Shown piece by piece: positions 33,801 through 43,864 of a stretch of 64,000 bases of DNA. The notes under the pieces are model-generated. The model did no database searches. It was not told where the DNA came from and worked only from the letters and a program-made list of their open reading frames with translations. Numbering within the stretch: position 1 is the first letter of the stretch; the number at the start of each line of letters is the position of its first letter. The stretch comes from Arachis hypogaea (Eukaryota > Streptophyta > Magnoliopsida > Fabales > Fabaceae), in the NCBI RefSeq assembly GCF_003086295.3, contig NC_092050.1, positions 146,140,699-146,204,698 on the forward strand, in the 5' to 3' direction. A program made the translations under genes and the position numbers.

Positions 33801-36430
33801 GCTTAAAACTTTCGTCTTCTTCTTCTTTGTGCCATTTGCAATCTGTTTCTCCAGCTTTGAACCTAGCCTGTTTTTTGGACGTCCTCTTGTTCGAATCCTT
33901 GGCGGGCTTTGAAGCTCGTTAAAGGATTCCAAGTTTGCGTCTTCGTGGGATAAAGAAGATGTCCCCTTCCTTTTGGCTTTTAATGCTTCCATCTCGGCCA
34001 TGACGTTATCGTACGCACGGTGCAGAATTGCAGTCAGCTCCTCCGATTCGGAGGCAAATTCGCAAATATTTTGCGAACGAAAAACCAATTGGTCGAACCT
34101 CTTGCTTCTTGGCTCCATTAGTGGCTCGTCGTGGCTGCTCTTGATGTGTGTGTGACACCTCTTTACCTTCTTGCTCCATCGTTCCAGTATGTATCTAGGT
34201 GACACTTGGCTTGCTTGTTCGAAGCTTAACACGCTTAGTGCGTGACGGAACAGTATCCCTCTCGACTCAAATAATAAGCATTCGCATTTTACCTCGGCTG
34301 CAACTGAGTCGTAAGTAACCACGAACTTGTTGAATATTGAGCTGGAAACTTGTTCTCCGACTTCGTATACTGAATAGCCTAGAGCGGAATTCTTTAATCT
34401 GGTGATGCAATTCGCCTTTCCTCTGAATTGCGCTTGGACTTCCCTAAACTTTGCGTGAGTGTACGCATCTTGAAACTGAGCTTCAATGGAGGATTTGGTT
34501 GCACACGGTATGACCGTATGAAAATCTGCAGCATCTGATTCTCTCTCTGCTTGCTCCCTGCTTCCGAGGCAATTATCGTATTGTTTGACGAACTGAATAA
34601 GCGAGCTGTTCCGGGTGATATACTTGTTAAAAAATGAATGCATGCTCTCGCTCCTTTGTGTGCTTCTCATCCCTGCCCAGAAGTGGTGATCCAGATAGAT
34701 AGGAACCCATATGTGACGGTCTTCGTACAGATCTGCATAATACACCCAAACACAGACTCTAAATACACCCGAGGGAACATGCAATTTACACCTCTGCTGC
34801 AGATTTTAAAAAGACATTACCTGAAAGCCACTTGTTGTCCGCAAGACCAAAATTCAGCAGAAAATCGTTCCAATTCCTATCGAATGAGTCTTTGCTGTGA
34901 GAGTTCCAAACAACTTGGCTCATTTCTTGTTCGATATCGGCATGTCCCTTGTACCCGTTTAATTTGCTTGGAATCTTCTTCATGATGTGCCAAATACACC
35001 AACGGTGAATTGTCGTTGGCATACAGGCCTCTAAAGCCCTTTTCATTGATGCGCACTGATCGGTGAGAAACCCTTTCGGAGCATTTCCTCCCATGCAACG
35101 AAGCCAGCATTGAAATAACCATTTGAATGATTCAATTTCTTCGTTCTTCATCAAAGAACATCCGAGAAGTGTTGACTGACCGTGGTGATTCACCCCGACA
35201 AAAGAACCACAGACCAAATTATACCTGAAACAAATTACCATGGTTTAGAATGCAAAATTATTAGTTACACCTTAACAAATGCTTCGCATACACCCAATGA
35301 AACAGCCAATATACACCTCTTATGCGGATTCGTAAAAATAAAATAATTTAGCATCATAAACAGGGGCAGTTTGTTTACCTGTTTGTATTGTAGGTGGTGT
35401 CGAATGAAATGACGTCTCCGAAATACTCAAAGGCGGCTCTGCTTCTTGCATCGGCCCAAAAAGCGAGCTTAATCGATTGATCCTCTTCGAGTTGGAGCTC
35501 AAAAAAGAAATTTGGATTCTTCTCTTTCATTCTTAACAAATATTTTCCGAATTCCTTTGCATCTTCTTGTTCGGAAACATTCCGCACTTCCCTCGTAATG
35601 TAATTCTTCACGTCCTTTTCAATAAAATTTAACTCGCGATGACCCCCGGCAGCCGCAACAAATGATTGGTAGGTTTTGCTTGGTCTGATACCGGCCTCCT
35701 CGTTATTCTCTATTGTACGACGAATGGACATGCTTAGTTCCCTGTGCTGTTTGAGCATCTCTGCTTTGCTTGGACAGCAGGGGTGTGAATGATCGAGCAC
35801 AACCTTTGAAATAATCCAAGCACCGACATCCTTCAATGTGTGTATATAAATTCTTGCAGGACAGTTTAGACCGGCTGTAGGATTGGTCTTCTCGGTCGGA
35901 GATATTTTAGATTTCCATTTTCCCTCTCTGCTACATGTAATCAGTTGATTCTTAATCTCGTTTCCCTTCTTATTTGTGCACCGAACTCTTGTAGAGAAAC
36001 CTGCAGCCTTGGCGTAGTTCCTGTAAAATTTTCCAGCATCTTCAAGGGTGGTAAAGGTCATTCCAACCTTCGGAACAAGCTCGTCATCAACAACCGAGAG
36101 AGGCTGCACAATACACCGTGTCAGAAACTGTGGATACACCCATAGATATAATTCAAATACACCCAATCATGCCTAATATGATACAGCCGAACCGCAACAA
36201 CTCAACTACACAATGACCTTTAAAGCCATAAACTGTAAATACACAGGCTGCAGAATACACCATGTCAAAAACTAAAAACACACCCAATCATGTCTGATAT
36301 AATACACCTGAACAACAACAACTCAATTAAAATAACAAAACCAGTAGTGTAGATACACCCACACTTCTAGCAAAAATACACCCAGAAAAAGACCTGATCT
36401 ACACCCGAGCGTCTACTATAAATTCCAGGT
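27810..36430. repeat. Dispersed TGGGTGTAT motif, sense-oriented in both MULE genes
   Basis: Copies of (T)GGGTGTAT with AT-rich neighbours occur dozens of times. On the plus strand they lie at 27814-28210 (5' leader of the protease gene, roughly 20-35 bp apart) and in its introns near 28540, 28562, 29412-29560, 30309-30450, 30784-30815, 31080-31135, 32020-32070 and 32522-32575. From about 33360 rightward only the complement (ATACACCCA) is seen, in the 3' flank and introns of the transposase gene: 33378-33600, 34740-34770, 35288 and 36110-36420. Exons are nearly free of it, except that the transposase stop codon lies within one copy. Confidence 0.8.
28227..33137 (+). CDS. Ulp1-like (C48) cysteine protease gene of the MULE, one frameshift
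   Basis: This is a many-exon gene. The early exons are 28227-28497, 28611-29102, 29175-29398, 29597-29674 and 29762-29827. Several small Lys/Glu/Ser-rich exons follow. The larger late exons lie near 31341-31823, 31911-31998, 32113-32241, 32331-32468, 32602-32878 (interrupted by an intron at about 32735-32784) and 32965-33137. The C-terminal part has the C48 catalytic order: His in CHMGHWWLWLIN, Asp in CHILDPL, and Cys in SYDCAIYVMKWM. Such enzymes cleave SUMO-like modifiers; the role in transposition is unknown. The N-terminal part (from MAARNKTKDLKC) resembles a conserved plant transposon-associated domain. Exon 2 has nine Gs at 28878-28886 where eight keep the frame. Removing one restores both the expected reading and exon phase, so this copy is either mutated or mis-sequenced. 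Small middle exons are uncertain. Confidence 0.78.
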
Positions 36431-36641
36431 AATTAATCACAACTAATACATTGAATCGACAGATTCATGTTAACGTGTTAGTTTCACAGTCAATGTTCAG
36501 CAATTTTTCAACTACACAATGCTATACAAATTACTGAAAGAAAATTCATTATGTAAATCAAACCTCAGGAACTTCGTTAGATTCAAATTCATAATCTACT
36601 TTGCCTGGATTCAGCTGAGAATCTGAGGTGGAATGATCCAT
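33596..36641 (-). CDS. FAR1/FHY3-like MULE transposase, 5 exons, open reading frame
   Basis: Exons on the minus strand: 36641-36564, 36103-35379, 35224-34821, 34732-33798 and 33712-33596. All have GT-AG sites and matching phases, giving 752 residues with no internal stop. An N-terminal FAR1 DNA-binding zinc domain spans about 45-130 (GFSTRVRC, LITCSREGKW, LDHSHP). The MULE catalytic core supplies Asp261 (ISFDTTY), Asp323 (FLTDQC) and a candidate Glu431 (QRSESMHSFF). A SWIM-like zinc motif follows at 552-566, but its third ligand is Phe564 (GILFRH) instead of the usual Cys. The C-terminal region is basic. The enzyme should bind the element ends and cut and paste it. Domesticated FAR1/FRS transcription factors share the same domains, but location inside a bounded element with target duplications favours a transposase. 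Confidence 0.87.
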
Positions 36642-37217
36642 TATCTTCAAAACGAGTTCAAACTTTGATTTCAAAAAACAACAAATCAAAATAGAAAACG
36701 AAGATCGAGTTGCAGAGAGAGAAAAAAGTAACGTAAACGAAGAACATACCAGTGAGAAAGCGAGAGGAAAAGAACGATGGAGAAGAACGAGGGAAGACGC
36801 GCGAGAAGAAGATCAACCAAATCTCAAAATAACGAAAACGAAGAAGGAAACAAATATTTTAAATTTGGTAGTTAGATATACGCGGGATCTTATATAGCGC
36901 GTGTAATCAACGTACGTGGAGCAGCGCGTATTTTGATTTTATTGTTTAATGAGCTTGTAAAGCATACAAGCCCTAATGGCTTGTATGCAGAGCTTTTCCG
37001 TATTTTTTATTCATCCTTATTTATTTGTTTATCTATTTTATTTGTTCGATCGTTCACAATCTTTCAATATAACTTTTTTACTACCAATTTTTTCTTTTTT
37101 TTTTCTTTTCAATCTAACAAGTTGAGTTTAAGGGCTACTATAATCACAATTCTAATTTATAAGTTAGAAGCTCAACCTGTTTAATTGAAAACTTTCACAA
37201 GTCAAGCTTGGGGGCTA

Positions 37218-37658
37218 TGATTCGTTGGCTATAATCCGATAAAACTATAAATCAGAATCTGCTTAAAACTAAATAAATACATGCTACATCAGAAGTACGA
37301 GTACATGGAGTACGTGTTTTGCTCTCCAAATGGGTACATCACTAAAGAGCAGTTACCACATAAATAGGCTAACATCCTCAATAACTCCACAATATTAGAC
37401 CCACTGAGTAACCGTCTGCAACACAATAATTCTATAAATACAAAACTTCAACTATGCAAAGAGGTACGTCATTCATTCTGAATAACTTCATATTTATCTT
37501 CTACTCTTACTAACTTGAGTGTTGGAGTGCCTTTGCAGGTGTCCACTGTCGCCGTTCTTGGAGAAAACTGATGTATCATCCTTCTCGTCCAAGGAAAAGC
37601 GAGTTCGGACATCGGAAAAATGAGCTATACCTTAGAATCGGTTATTCACGTAGGAACA
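37218..37658 (+). repeat. 3' LTR (441 bp) of the old LTR element
   Basis: It matches the 5' LTR at 22431-22865 and starts TGATTC after the polypurine tract at about 37204-37216. It ends GAACA at 37658. Confidence 0.85.
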
Positions 37659-37946
37659 TGTACGTTGCTTTCAAGTTAATCTTTTTTGTTATTGATGTGA
37701 TGGTGGTGGTGGTGTCCAGAGGAGAAAGCAATGAAAAAAAGTAGACTGATAAAAAGAACTGAACAGCAGACACATAGAGGACATACACCAAGACTAGGAA
37801 ATCAGACAGCACAGCAATGGTGGTCAAGAGAAGATTGGTGAGATCTCTTTAATTCCTGTTATCATTTTTATTCTTTGAATCATAATTAATATTTTGAGTT
37901 CTGTTTACCATTATGATCTGCTAATGTCTCCTTTTAATCCGATTAG

Positions 37947-38155
37947 GTTCGAGAAGCTAGTGGTGTCAGGTGGAATTCCATGTTCGATGATGTGAGCAAA
38001 GCAAATCTGATCTTTGTTTCTCTTTTATTATTATTTTTTCTAGATAACAATTACATCCGCTTTTGATGTTGTCTTGCTTTATTTTACGATGCACTATCTA
38101 ATTCATTATTATTATCGTCTTTCAGGACAAAGCTCCATACCAAGCAAAGAATTGA
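37947..38155 (+). pseudogene. HMG-box (HMGB-type) gene relic
   Basis: Two short exon-like pieces with good splice signals line up with the middle of a plant HMGB box. The first, 37947-37991, encodes VREASGVRWNSMFDD (the family has GKAGGEKWKSMTDE-like sequence). The second, 38126-38155, encodes DKAPYQAKN and then a stop. Between them is an intron with GT and TTTCAG borders. The position of the split before KAPY matches HMGB genes as I recall them. No complete upstream exon with the conserved PNKPKRP start was found; 37700-37840 is open in part but contains stops. The piece lies just outside the right LTR, so it may be the remains of a gene. Confidence 0.5.
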
Positions 38156-39153
38156 AAGAACAATGTAGCATATTATTATTTTAAGTTTTCTATGTTCAAA
38201 TGTTCGCATATAAACATGTGTTTTTATATTACTATTTTAAAAAAAATTAGAAATATTGACGTTTCACCTCTTTAATTTCCTATTCCATCCAACCATTTTA
38301 TGTGCTTTTTACAGATTTTTCAATTCTTTCACTTTCATTCAGTGCAATCACTTCTTTTATACTCCTCTTGATAAGCTGAGTTTTTCTTTCTCTCTCTAAT
38401 TTGCATAATTCTGTCAAACTATTTGGTTTGATCTGCTTCACACCTAATCCAAACATACTTCAATGATCATTATGTATTTTGACTTATACATTTGTGAGTA
38501 ATTTTTTTTATTGTCTATTCTTTGGCATTTAAGAAATGTGCATTTAAAATTCATACTAAAATAAAAGGAATATGATTATTTTAACAGAATTTGGTTTAGT
38601 TGTGTGCTGTGATTGTTTTCCTTAGTAAATTCATTTTGTTCGAAGCACATTATTAGCTAATAGGCTGCTGAAAATAATTAAATGTCTATTTGTTTTATAA
38701 TGTACCTTTTTTTTGTTCAATGTGCCAAGGTTCATATTCACTGTTACAATGTGTCTATTTGTTATTTTCTCTATTTGATATGTTCTGTTTTGATTTCTTT
38801 TATTTTTTTTCACTTCTATTGCAATTTTAATGCTTCTATAGTGAAAACTTGCTCTTATTTTACTCATAAGTGTTTTATGCTGTCAAATTCAACTTCATGC
38901 TTCTTTGTTTCAACTTCATACCCCCATCTTTTTCTTTTTCTTTAAAGATATGTTTTGTAACTAGCTCTGTATTGACTTTTATTGTTTATAATTATTGTTC
39001 TTACTTTGCAAATATGGGTTCTTGATGAAGTTTATGTTTTGTTTTTTTCTTTAGCTTTGTATATTATTAGTAGTTCTAACTTTTTATTTTTCCTTTTCTT
39101 CCTTTTAGGAAGTTACTGTAGAATCTTTTGAGCCATCACCTCATCTCTAGAGA
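38156..39153. other. AT-rich non-coding stretch
   Basis: About 1 kb is T-rich and contains no credible exon. It could be further intron or 3' sequence of the HMGB-like relic. A short open piece after an acceptor at about 39108 soon ends in a stop and resembles nothing I know. Confidence 0.45.
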
Positions 39154-40236
39154 TGCTAGCGTTACCTAGATTATTTCTTTATCAATAATAGACTTACCAT
39201 TGTAATTATTTTTTAGTGAGAGTACATAAAGAGTACATAGTATATAAGGTGTAATAACTCAACAAATATTTTCAAAGGAGATTTTTCATTCTCTTCAACA
39301 ATGAGAAGAACTTATTTCTCTCCCTCTCTTAATCCCGTCTGGTTCATCAAACCATCAACATCACAGTGTTACCTATATACTATGTACTCTTTATGTACTT
39401 TCACTAAAAAATAATTACAATGGTAAGTCTATTATTTGTTGAGACCAATCCAATTTTGCCATTTTCTTTCTATCCCTAATTTTTCTTTCGACATTTTCTT
39501 TCCCCATTCTTATCTTTTCTTTCAAACTTATTCAATAAAGTTTGATGAGAAGTTATTTCGCAAGATTCTTTCTTGGTGAACATAGCTGTTTCAATCAACG
39601 AGTTGAAAGGAAGAAGATCTAAATTCTTGAGCAGTTCAAGTTGTGATGATGTTGATGATTTGATGAACCAGAAGGGATTAAAAAAGAGAAATAAGTTCTT
39701 CTCATTGTTGAAGAGAATGAAAAATCTCCTTTGAAAATATTTGTTGAGTTATTACACCTTCTATATACTATGTACTCTTTATGTACTCTTACTAAAAAAT
39801 AATTACAATGATAAGTCTATTATTTGTTGAGATCAATCCAATTTTGCCATTTTCTTTTCTATCCCTAATTTTTCTTTCGACATTTTCTTTCCCCCATTCT
39901 TACCTCTTCCTTCAAACTCATTCAATAGAGTTTGATGAGAAACTATTTCGCAAGATTCTTTTTTGGTGAACATAGCTGTTCCGATCAACGAGTTGGAAAG
40001 AAGAAGATTTGAATCTCTAAGTTGTTCAAGCTGTGATGTTGATGGTTTGATAAACTAGAAGGGATTAAAAGAGGGAGAGAAATAAGTTATTCTCATTGTT
40101 GAAGAGAATAAAAAATCTCCTTTGAAAATATTTGTTGAGTTATTACACCTTATATATTATGTACTCTTTATGTACTCTCACTAAAAAATAATTACAATGG
40201 TAAGTCTATTATTGATAAAGAAATAATCTAGGTAAC
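39154..40236. mobile_element. Foldback element with internal tandem duplications
   Basis: The segment 39154-39363 begins GTTACCTAGATTATTTC and reappears inverted at about 40031-40236, which ends GAAATAATCTAGGTAAC. Between them, a unit of about 390-400 bp is repeated in direct orientation (about 39430-39828 and 39829-40215), plus a partial copy at 39370-39440. All copies share GTACTCTTTATGTACT and TTTGAAAATATTTGTTGAG. There is no coding capacity and no clear target duplication. A rearranged MITE cluster is the simplest reading. Confidence 0.65.
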
Positions 40237-40936
40237 AGATAGAGTATTTCAAGATGATTTCAATCCAACTAGCAGCAAACATGATTACATGCACTTGAAG
40301 AAGCAGATTTTGAATTTTGATGGATCAATTTATTTGCCTATGAATGAATTAGATAATATTACCTGAGAGTTCTTTTTTGGCTCTTTTGTAATATAAGCAT
40401 GTGAATGTTTAAAGCCCACATTGGTTACAAATTCAATATTAGAATGTTCATTTAAGTTTTAAATCAAGTCATGGATATAATTCTTATTATATATACAATT
40501 CATTCATTTATAATGATAAATAATATTTTTTCATTTCCAATTTCCAAAATATTGTACTATTTTTATATTTACATCACATGTTATATCACAATATATTTTT
40601 AGCTTTCTTTTTCTTATAACATACCATGTTCTTATTCTTATATTAGAATTCTAATTCATTATCCATTTTCTCGTTTGTAATACTTACTTTCATATCCAAA
40701 CAATGACAATATATTTATATTTTCTATCAAATTTATTTTATCTTCATCTTTACGTAGTTTTCTCATTATTTTTTGTTTATGAATTTTTATATTTAATTAA
40801 TTATAAAAAATAAAATACGTTAGATAATAAATAAAATGAAAAAATATAATCTATCATCAAAATTCTTAAATAGTTATTTTGTTTATAGTGTTTTCTATGG
40901 TTTTTTTCTATTTTATTTTTGGTTTCTTAGTCACTA
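40237..40936. other. AT-rich non-coding stretch
   Basis: About 700 bp of AT-rich DNA lies between the foldback repeat and the LINE insertion. I see no gene or element in it. Confidence 0.45.
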
Positions 40937-40952
40937 ACTAATCATAGTAAAA

Positions 40953-42325
40953 TTGTGGTGGAGATATGCGGACGAAGATAAACCCCTTTGGAAGCGAATT
41001 GTGGCCTCTTGCAATGATATGAAGCTAAAGGAATCTTCTCATGACTTTAAGGTCCCTAACTCTACTGGACCTTGGAAAGACATAATTAATGGTGTGAAGC
41101 AAATTGCCCCTTTGGAGACGATTGTGGGTCACGGTGTAAGGATGTCGGTGGGGAATGGGAGTAAAACAAAATTCTGGGAGGACAAGTGGCTAGGAGACTT
41201 TAGCCTCAGAGATAAATTTCCGATACTCTTTGTTGTATCAAGTAACAAGAATGAAGTGATTACAAATTGTGGTTTTTGGGATGGTCTATTATGGAACTGG
41301 AACCTTCGGTGGAGGAGATGTCTTTTTGAGTGGGAGCGTAAACACTGTGAGGAATTACATTCTTGTTTGCAAAATGTTTTCTTAAATGCAGGTACTGAGG
41401 ATAAAGCAGTGTGGACGTTCACGACAGATGGAAGCTTCACTATCAAATCAATGATAAATGCTGTAGAGGGGGAAACCCTTGGTTTTGCCGAATCTAAACA
41501 CTTCTTTGATAATATTTGGAGAGGAGCTGTCCCACCAAGGGTGGAAATGATGGCGTGGTTTGCAATTTTGGGAAGGTTGAACACAAAGAAAAGGTTAGCA
41601 AGGTTGAATATTATAGGAGTGAGTGAGACTACTTATGGGCTGTGTGAAAGTCATGAAGAAGATGAAAATCATCTCTATTCATTGCAAGTTGGTGAAATTT
41701 CTATAGGCAAAAGCATTCCAAGAGGGAGGAATTCAGTGGGTTAAACCAGCAGAGCTAAAACATTTTTTGGAGGCTTGGTGCGATCAAGAAGCGACTATGT
41801 GCGGAAAGAGGAGATGGATCAATCTTTGGTTTGCAATTATTTGGGTGGTTTGGAGAAAGAGAAATCAAAAGATATTCCACAATAAGGTAGACAAAGTGGA
41901 AGACATTTGGGAGGAAATAAAATATCATTGAAAAGAGTGGGATGGCTATATCAAAGGGAGGAATCAAGAGAGGGTGCAGGTGGAAAAAACAAGTTTGAGA
42001 GATCACCCAAAGGAGTAACCAAAACAGTTTGCATTGGTGGCTTTGTGTCGATTTTATCCATGAAAAGCAATTGGTTGCAACTGGAGGATATCTTACAAAT
42101 GCAAATAATTATTTGGTGGCTTTTCTTTGTGAGTTCTGTGATGCAGGTAATTTGGTAGCTGCTGAAATTCAGGGAGTGGAAAATGGGATACAATTTATTT
42201 TGGAGGAGTCAATTGGTAAAATTGAAGACCTGCAGGTGATGTCAAATAATCCAAATTTAGTGCATTGGGCATCAAGGAAAGACTACAAACAATGGAACCT
42301 TAATTTGAAAGAAATAAATTCTTGA
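40953..42325 (+). pseudogene. LINE ORF2 C-terminus (zinc-binding RT region and RNase H-like remnant)
   Basis: The open part 40953-41744 has the conserved plant LINE order. First comes the VGNGSKTKFWEDKWLG phrase after the RT domain. Then WTFTTDGSFTIKS leads into the zf-RVT region, ending in MAWFAILGRLNTKKRLARL and a decayed Cys/His zinc motif (YGLCES...EDENHLY). Downstream pieces in other frames include INLWFAIIWVVWRKRN and an RNase H-like stretch near 42150-42320 (NLVAAEIQGVENGIQFI). Frame changes make it inactive. Confidence 0.8.
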
Positions 42326-42762
42326 ATTTGCTGCATTATTTAGAAAATTTACAGATTTATTTTGCAAAATTGATTGATTTCAAGCATTTCAACTCTTGGA
42401 GAAACTTTGTAAAATCGAAAGATTGTCAAAGAGTTTATTGGTGTGACCGTTCCTGGTAGAGTAGCGGCTGCTAGCGATACAGATTTTCTTGAATTGGGTG
42501 TGGTTTCATTCTCTTTTTGTCTTGATGACCATGCCGAAGGGACTTTAGAGATTAGGACAAGGCATCTTTTCTTTGTTGGAGTGGGTAGTATTTTGCTTGG
42601 AGTTGTGGTGGTTTAAGTTAAAAGGTGTTTGTATTAGGTGTTGGTTTGTGTGTGATCCTTTTATACATTGGTTATGATTGTTGTTGATTGTTTGGCATTT
42701 ACAGTGATGCCATCTCTCCCTTTGTGGTCGAGAACCTTGCAAGAAATTGATAAAAAAAAAAA
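40953..42762 (+). mobile_element. 5'-truncated LINE (L1-type) retrotransposon
   Basis: It starts abruptly inside a reverse-transcriptase reading frame and ends in an A-run at about 42752-42762. The 16-bp sequence ACTAATCATAGTAAAA flanks it exactly (40937-40952 and 42763-42778). Truncation at the 5' end, a poly(A) tail and a long target duplication are the hallmarks of target-primed reverse transcription. Only the 3' portion of ORF2 and the 3' UTR remain. Confidence 0.9.
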
Positions 42763-42778
42763 ACTAATCATAGTAAAA

Positions 42779-43393
42779 ACTATACAATAAGTGTAATTAA
42801 TGAAAATTTTCTATCATTTAGTCTATACTTTTTATTTTATTATATGCATTTCGAGGGCATTGTGTTCAATTAACCTAGTCTTTTATGCCAATATTGATGC
42901 ATTATTCATTTAGATGATTCGGATTACTAATTAATCATTTTGTTCAAGAGCCAAAATGATCCATCTTCATGATCAACAGGTTCAAGCCAATATTGGCTCT
43001 TTTCGCATCCTCATTCATTTGGTCTTCTTTACATTGAAGGTTATTTAAATTCAATATTCTCTCTTCTAACATCTTTCTTCAACTTCCAAGACTGGATCCA
43101 TCTTCTATTTCTTCGATATTGAGGACATCTATCTCACATGTAGAGTTGGTTATCCTCATTGCCCTCTCTTGATAAAAAATTAAAGCAAAGGTATTTATTT
43201 ATAATTTTTATATAAATTCAGATCACTTAGCAATTAGTTTTTCCACTACATATACGTTGCTCTCAGTCCTTTACGAATCACACGCATTTATCTCATAACT
43301 ATCATATGCATAATTGCCCCCCTTTCGTCATCTCAATTTTCATATCATTTTTTTAATACATCTCTCACAGTCCAAAGGTTAAGTTCGAGAATC
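42779..43393. other. Non-coding stretch between the LINE and the B3-like relic
   Basis: About 600 bp of AT-rich sequence shows no recognisable gene or repeat. It may be the upstream region of the B3-like fragment that follows. Confidence 0.4.
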
Positions 43394-43761
43394 ATGATTA
43401 GCAGATACCCCAAAGCACCTTCTTTTTATCTTGAGCTCAATCCTGACATGGTTTATACATATATTCCTTCATTAAAGTTATTTACTATCTTAACTAAGTT
43501 AATATACATCTCCTTATTATATATTTGTTTCATATATTTCATGAAATGGGATTTTAGATGGTATCTCCTTACTTATTACTATTATCACTTTTCTTTGCAG
43601 GGCATGTGCAAGATCCCTGTTCTATTCTTTAGGAACGTAACGGACGAGTTATCAAATAAGATATCATTCATTGATCCTGATGGGAATTCTGTTGAAACCA
43701 TAATGGAGAAAGGTCATCATACTAGTATCATTCTAGATGCATACAATAAGTTAGCAACTAG
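43394..43761 (+). pseudogene. B3-domain gene fragment
   Basis: Exon 43394-43450 starts MISRYPKAPSFYLEL. A donor (GTTTATAC) and an acceptor (TTCTTTGCAG) join it in phase to 43601-43761. The second exon encodes CKIPVLFFRNVTDELSNK followed by SFIDPDGNSVETIMEKG. The pattern 'IP..F.R...ELS....L..P.G' is typical of plant B3 DNA-binding domains (REM-like). The exon ends at a good donor (AG followed by GTAAAGT), but the next exon is not found, and LINE sequence begins within about 100 bp. It is either a truncated gene or an unrelated fragment. Confidence 0.45.
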
Positions 43762-43864
43762 GTAAAGTCTTGAACATAGTGGTTGGCTAAAAATCAGATA
43801 CATATGTAATGATAAATTTTGGATTGATAAGGTGTTTGATAAAAAATGAATAATATGATCTGGT

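Larger units (their letters stand above)
27338..37000. mobile_element. Complete 9.66-kb MULE with convergent Ulp1-like protease and FAR1-like transposase genes
   Basis: The 9-bp sequence TATTTTTTA flanks both ends exactly (27329-27337 and 37001-37009). The termini are short, imperfect inverted repeats centred on ACACATACAAGC (left) and GCATACAAGCC (right, reverse complement), each followed by further CTTACAAGC- or CTTTACAAGC-like repeats. Inside, a protease gene runs rightward (28227-33137) and a transposase gene leftward (36641-33596), ending about 460 bp apart. Plant MULEs that carry a Ulp1-like gene are known (Kaonashi-type), and FAR1/FHY3 proteins are domesticated MULE transposases; this element fits between those two. 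The transposase gene looks intact. Confidence 0.88.
22431..37658 (+). mobile_element. Old LTR retrotransposon carrying two nested DNA transposons
   Basis: Direct LTRs at 22431-22865 and 37218-37658 bound the element, with a primer-binding site just inside the left LTR and a polypurine tract (AAGCTTGGGGGCT) just before the right LTR. Flanking pentamers GGTAC (22426-22430) and TGTAC (37659-37663) are a probable target duplication with one change. Removing the two nested elements (23691-26109 and 27338-37000) leaves about 3.1 kb, far too small to be autonomous. Visible LTR divergence is clearly greater than in elements A and B, so this is the older insertion. Confidence 0.85.
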
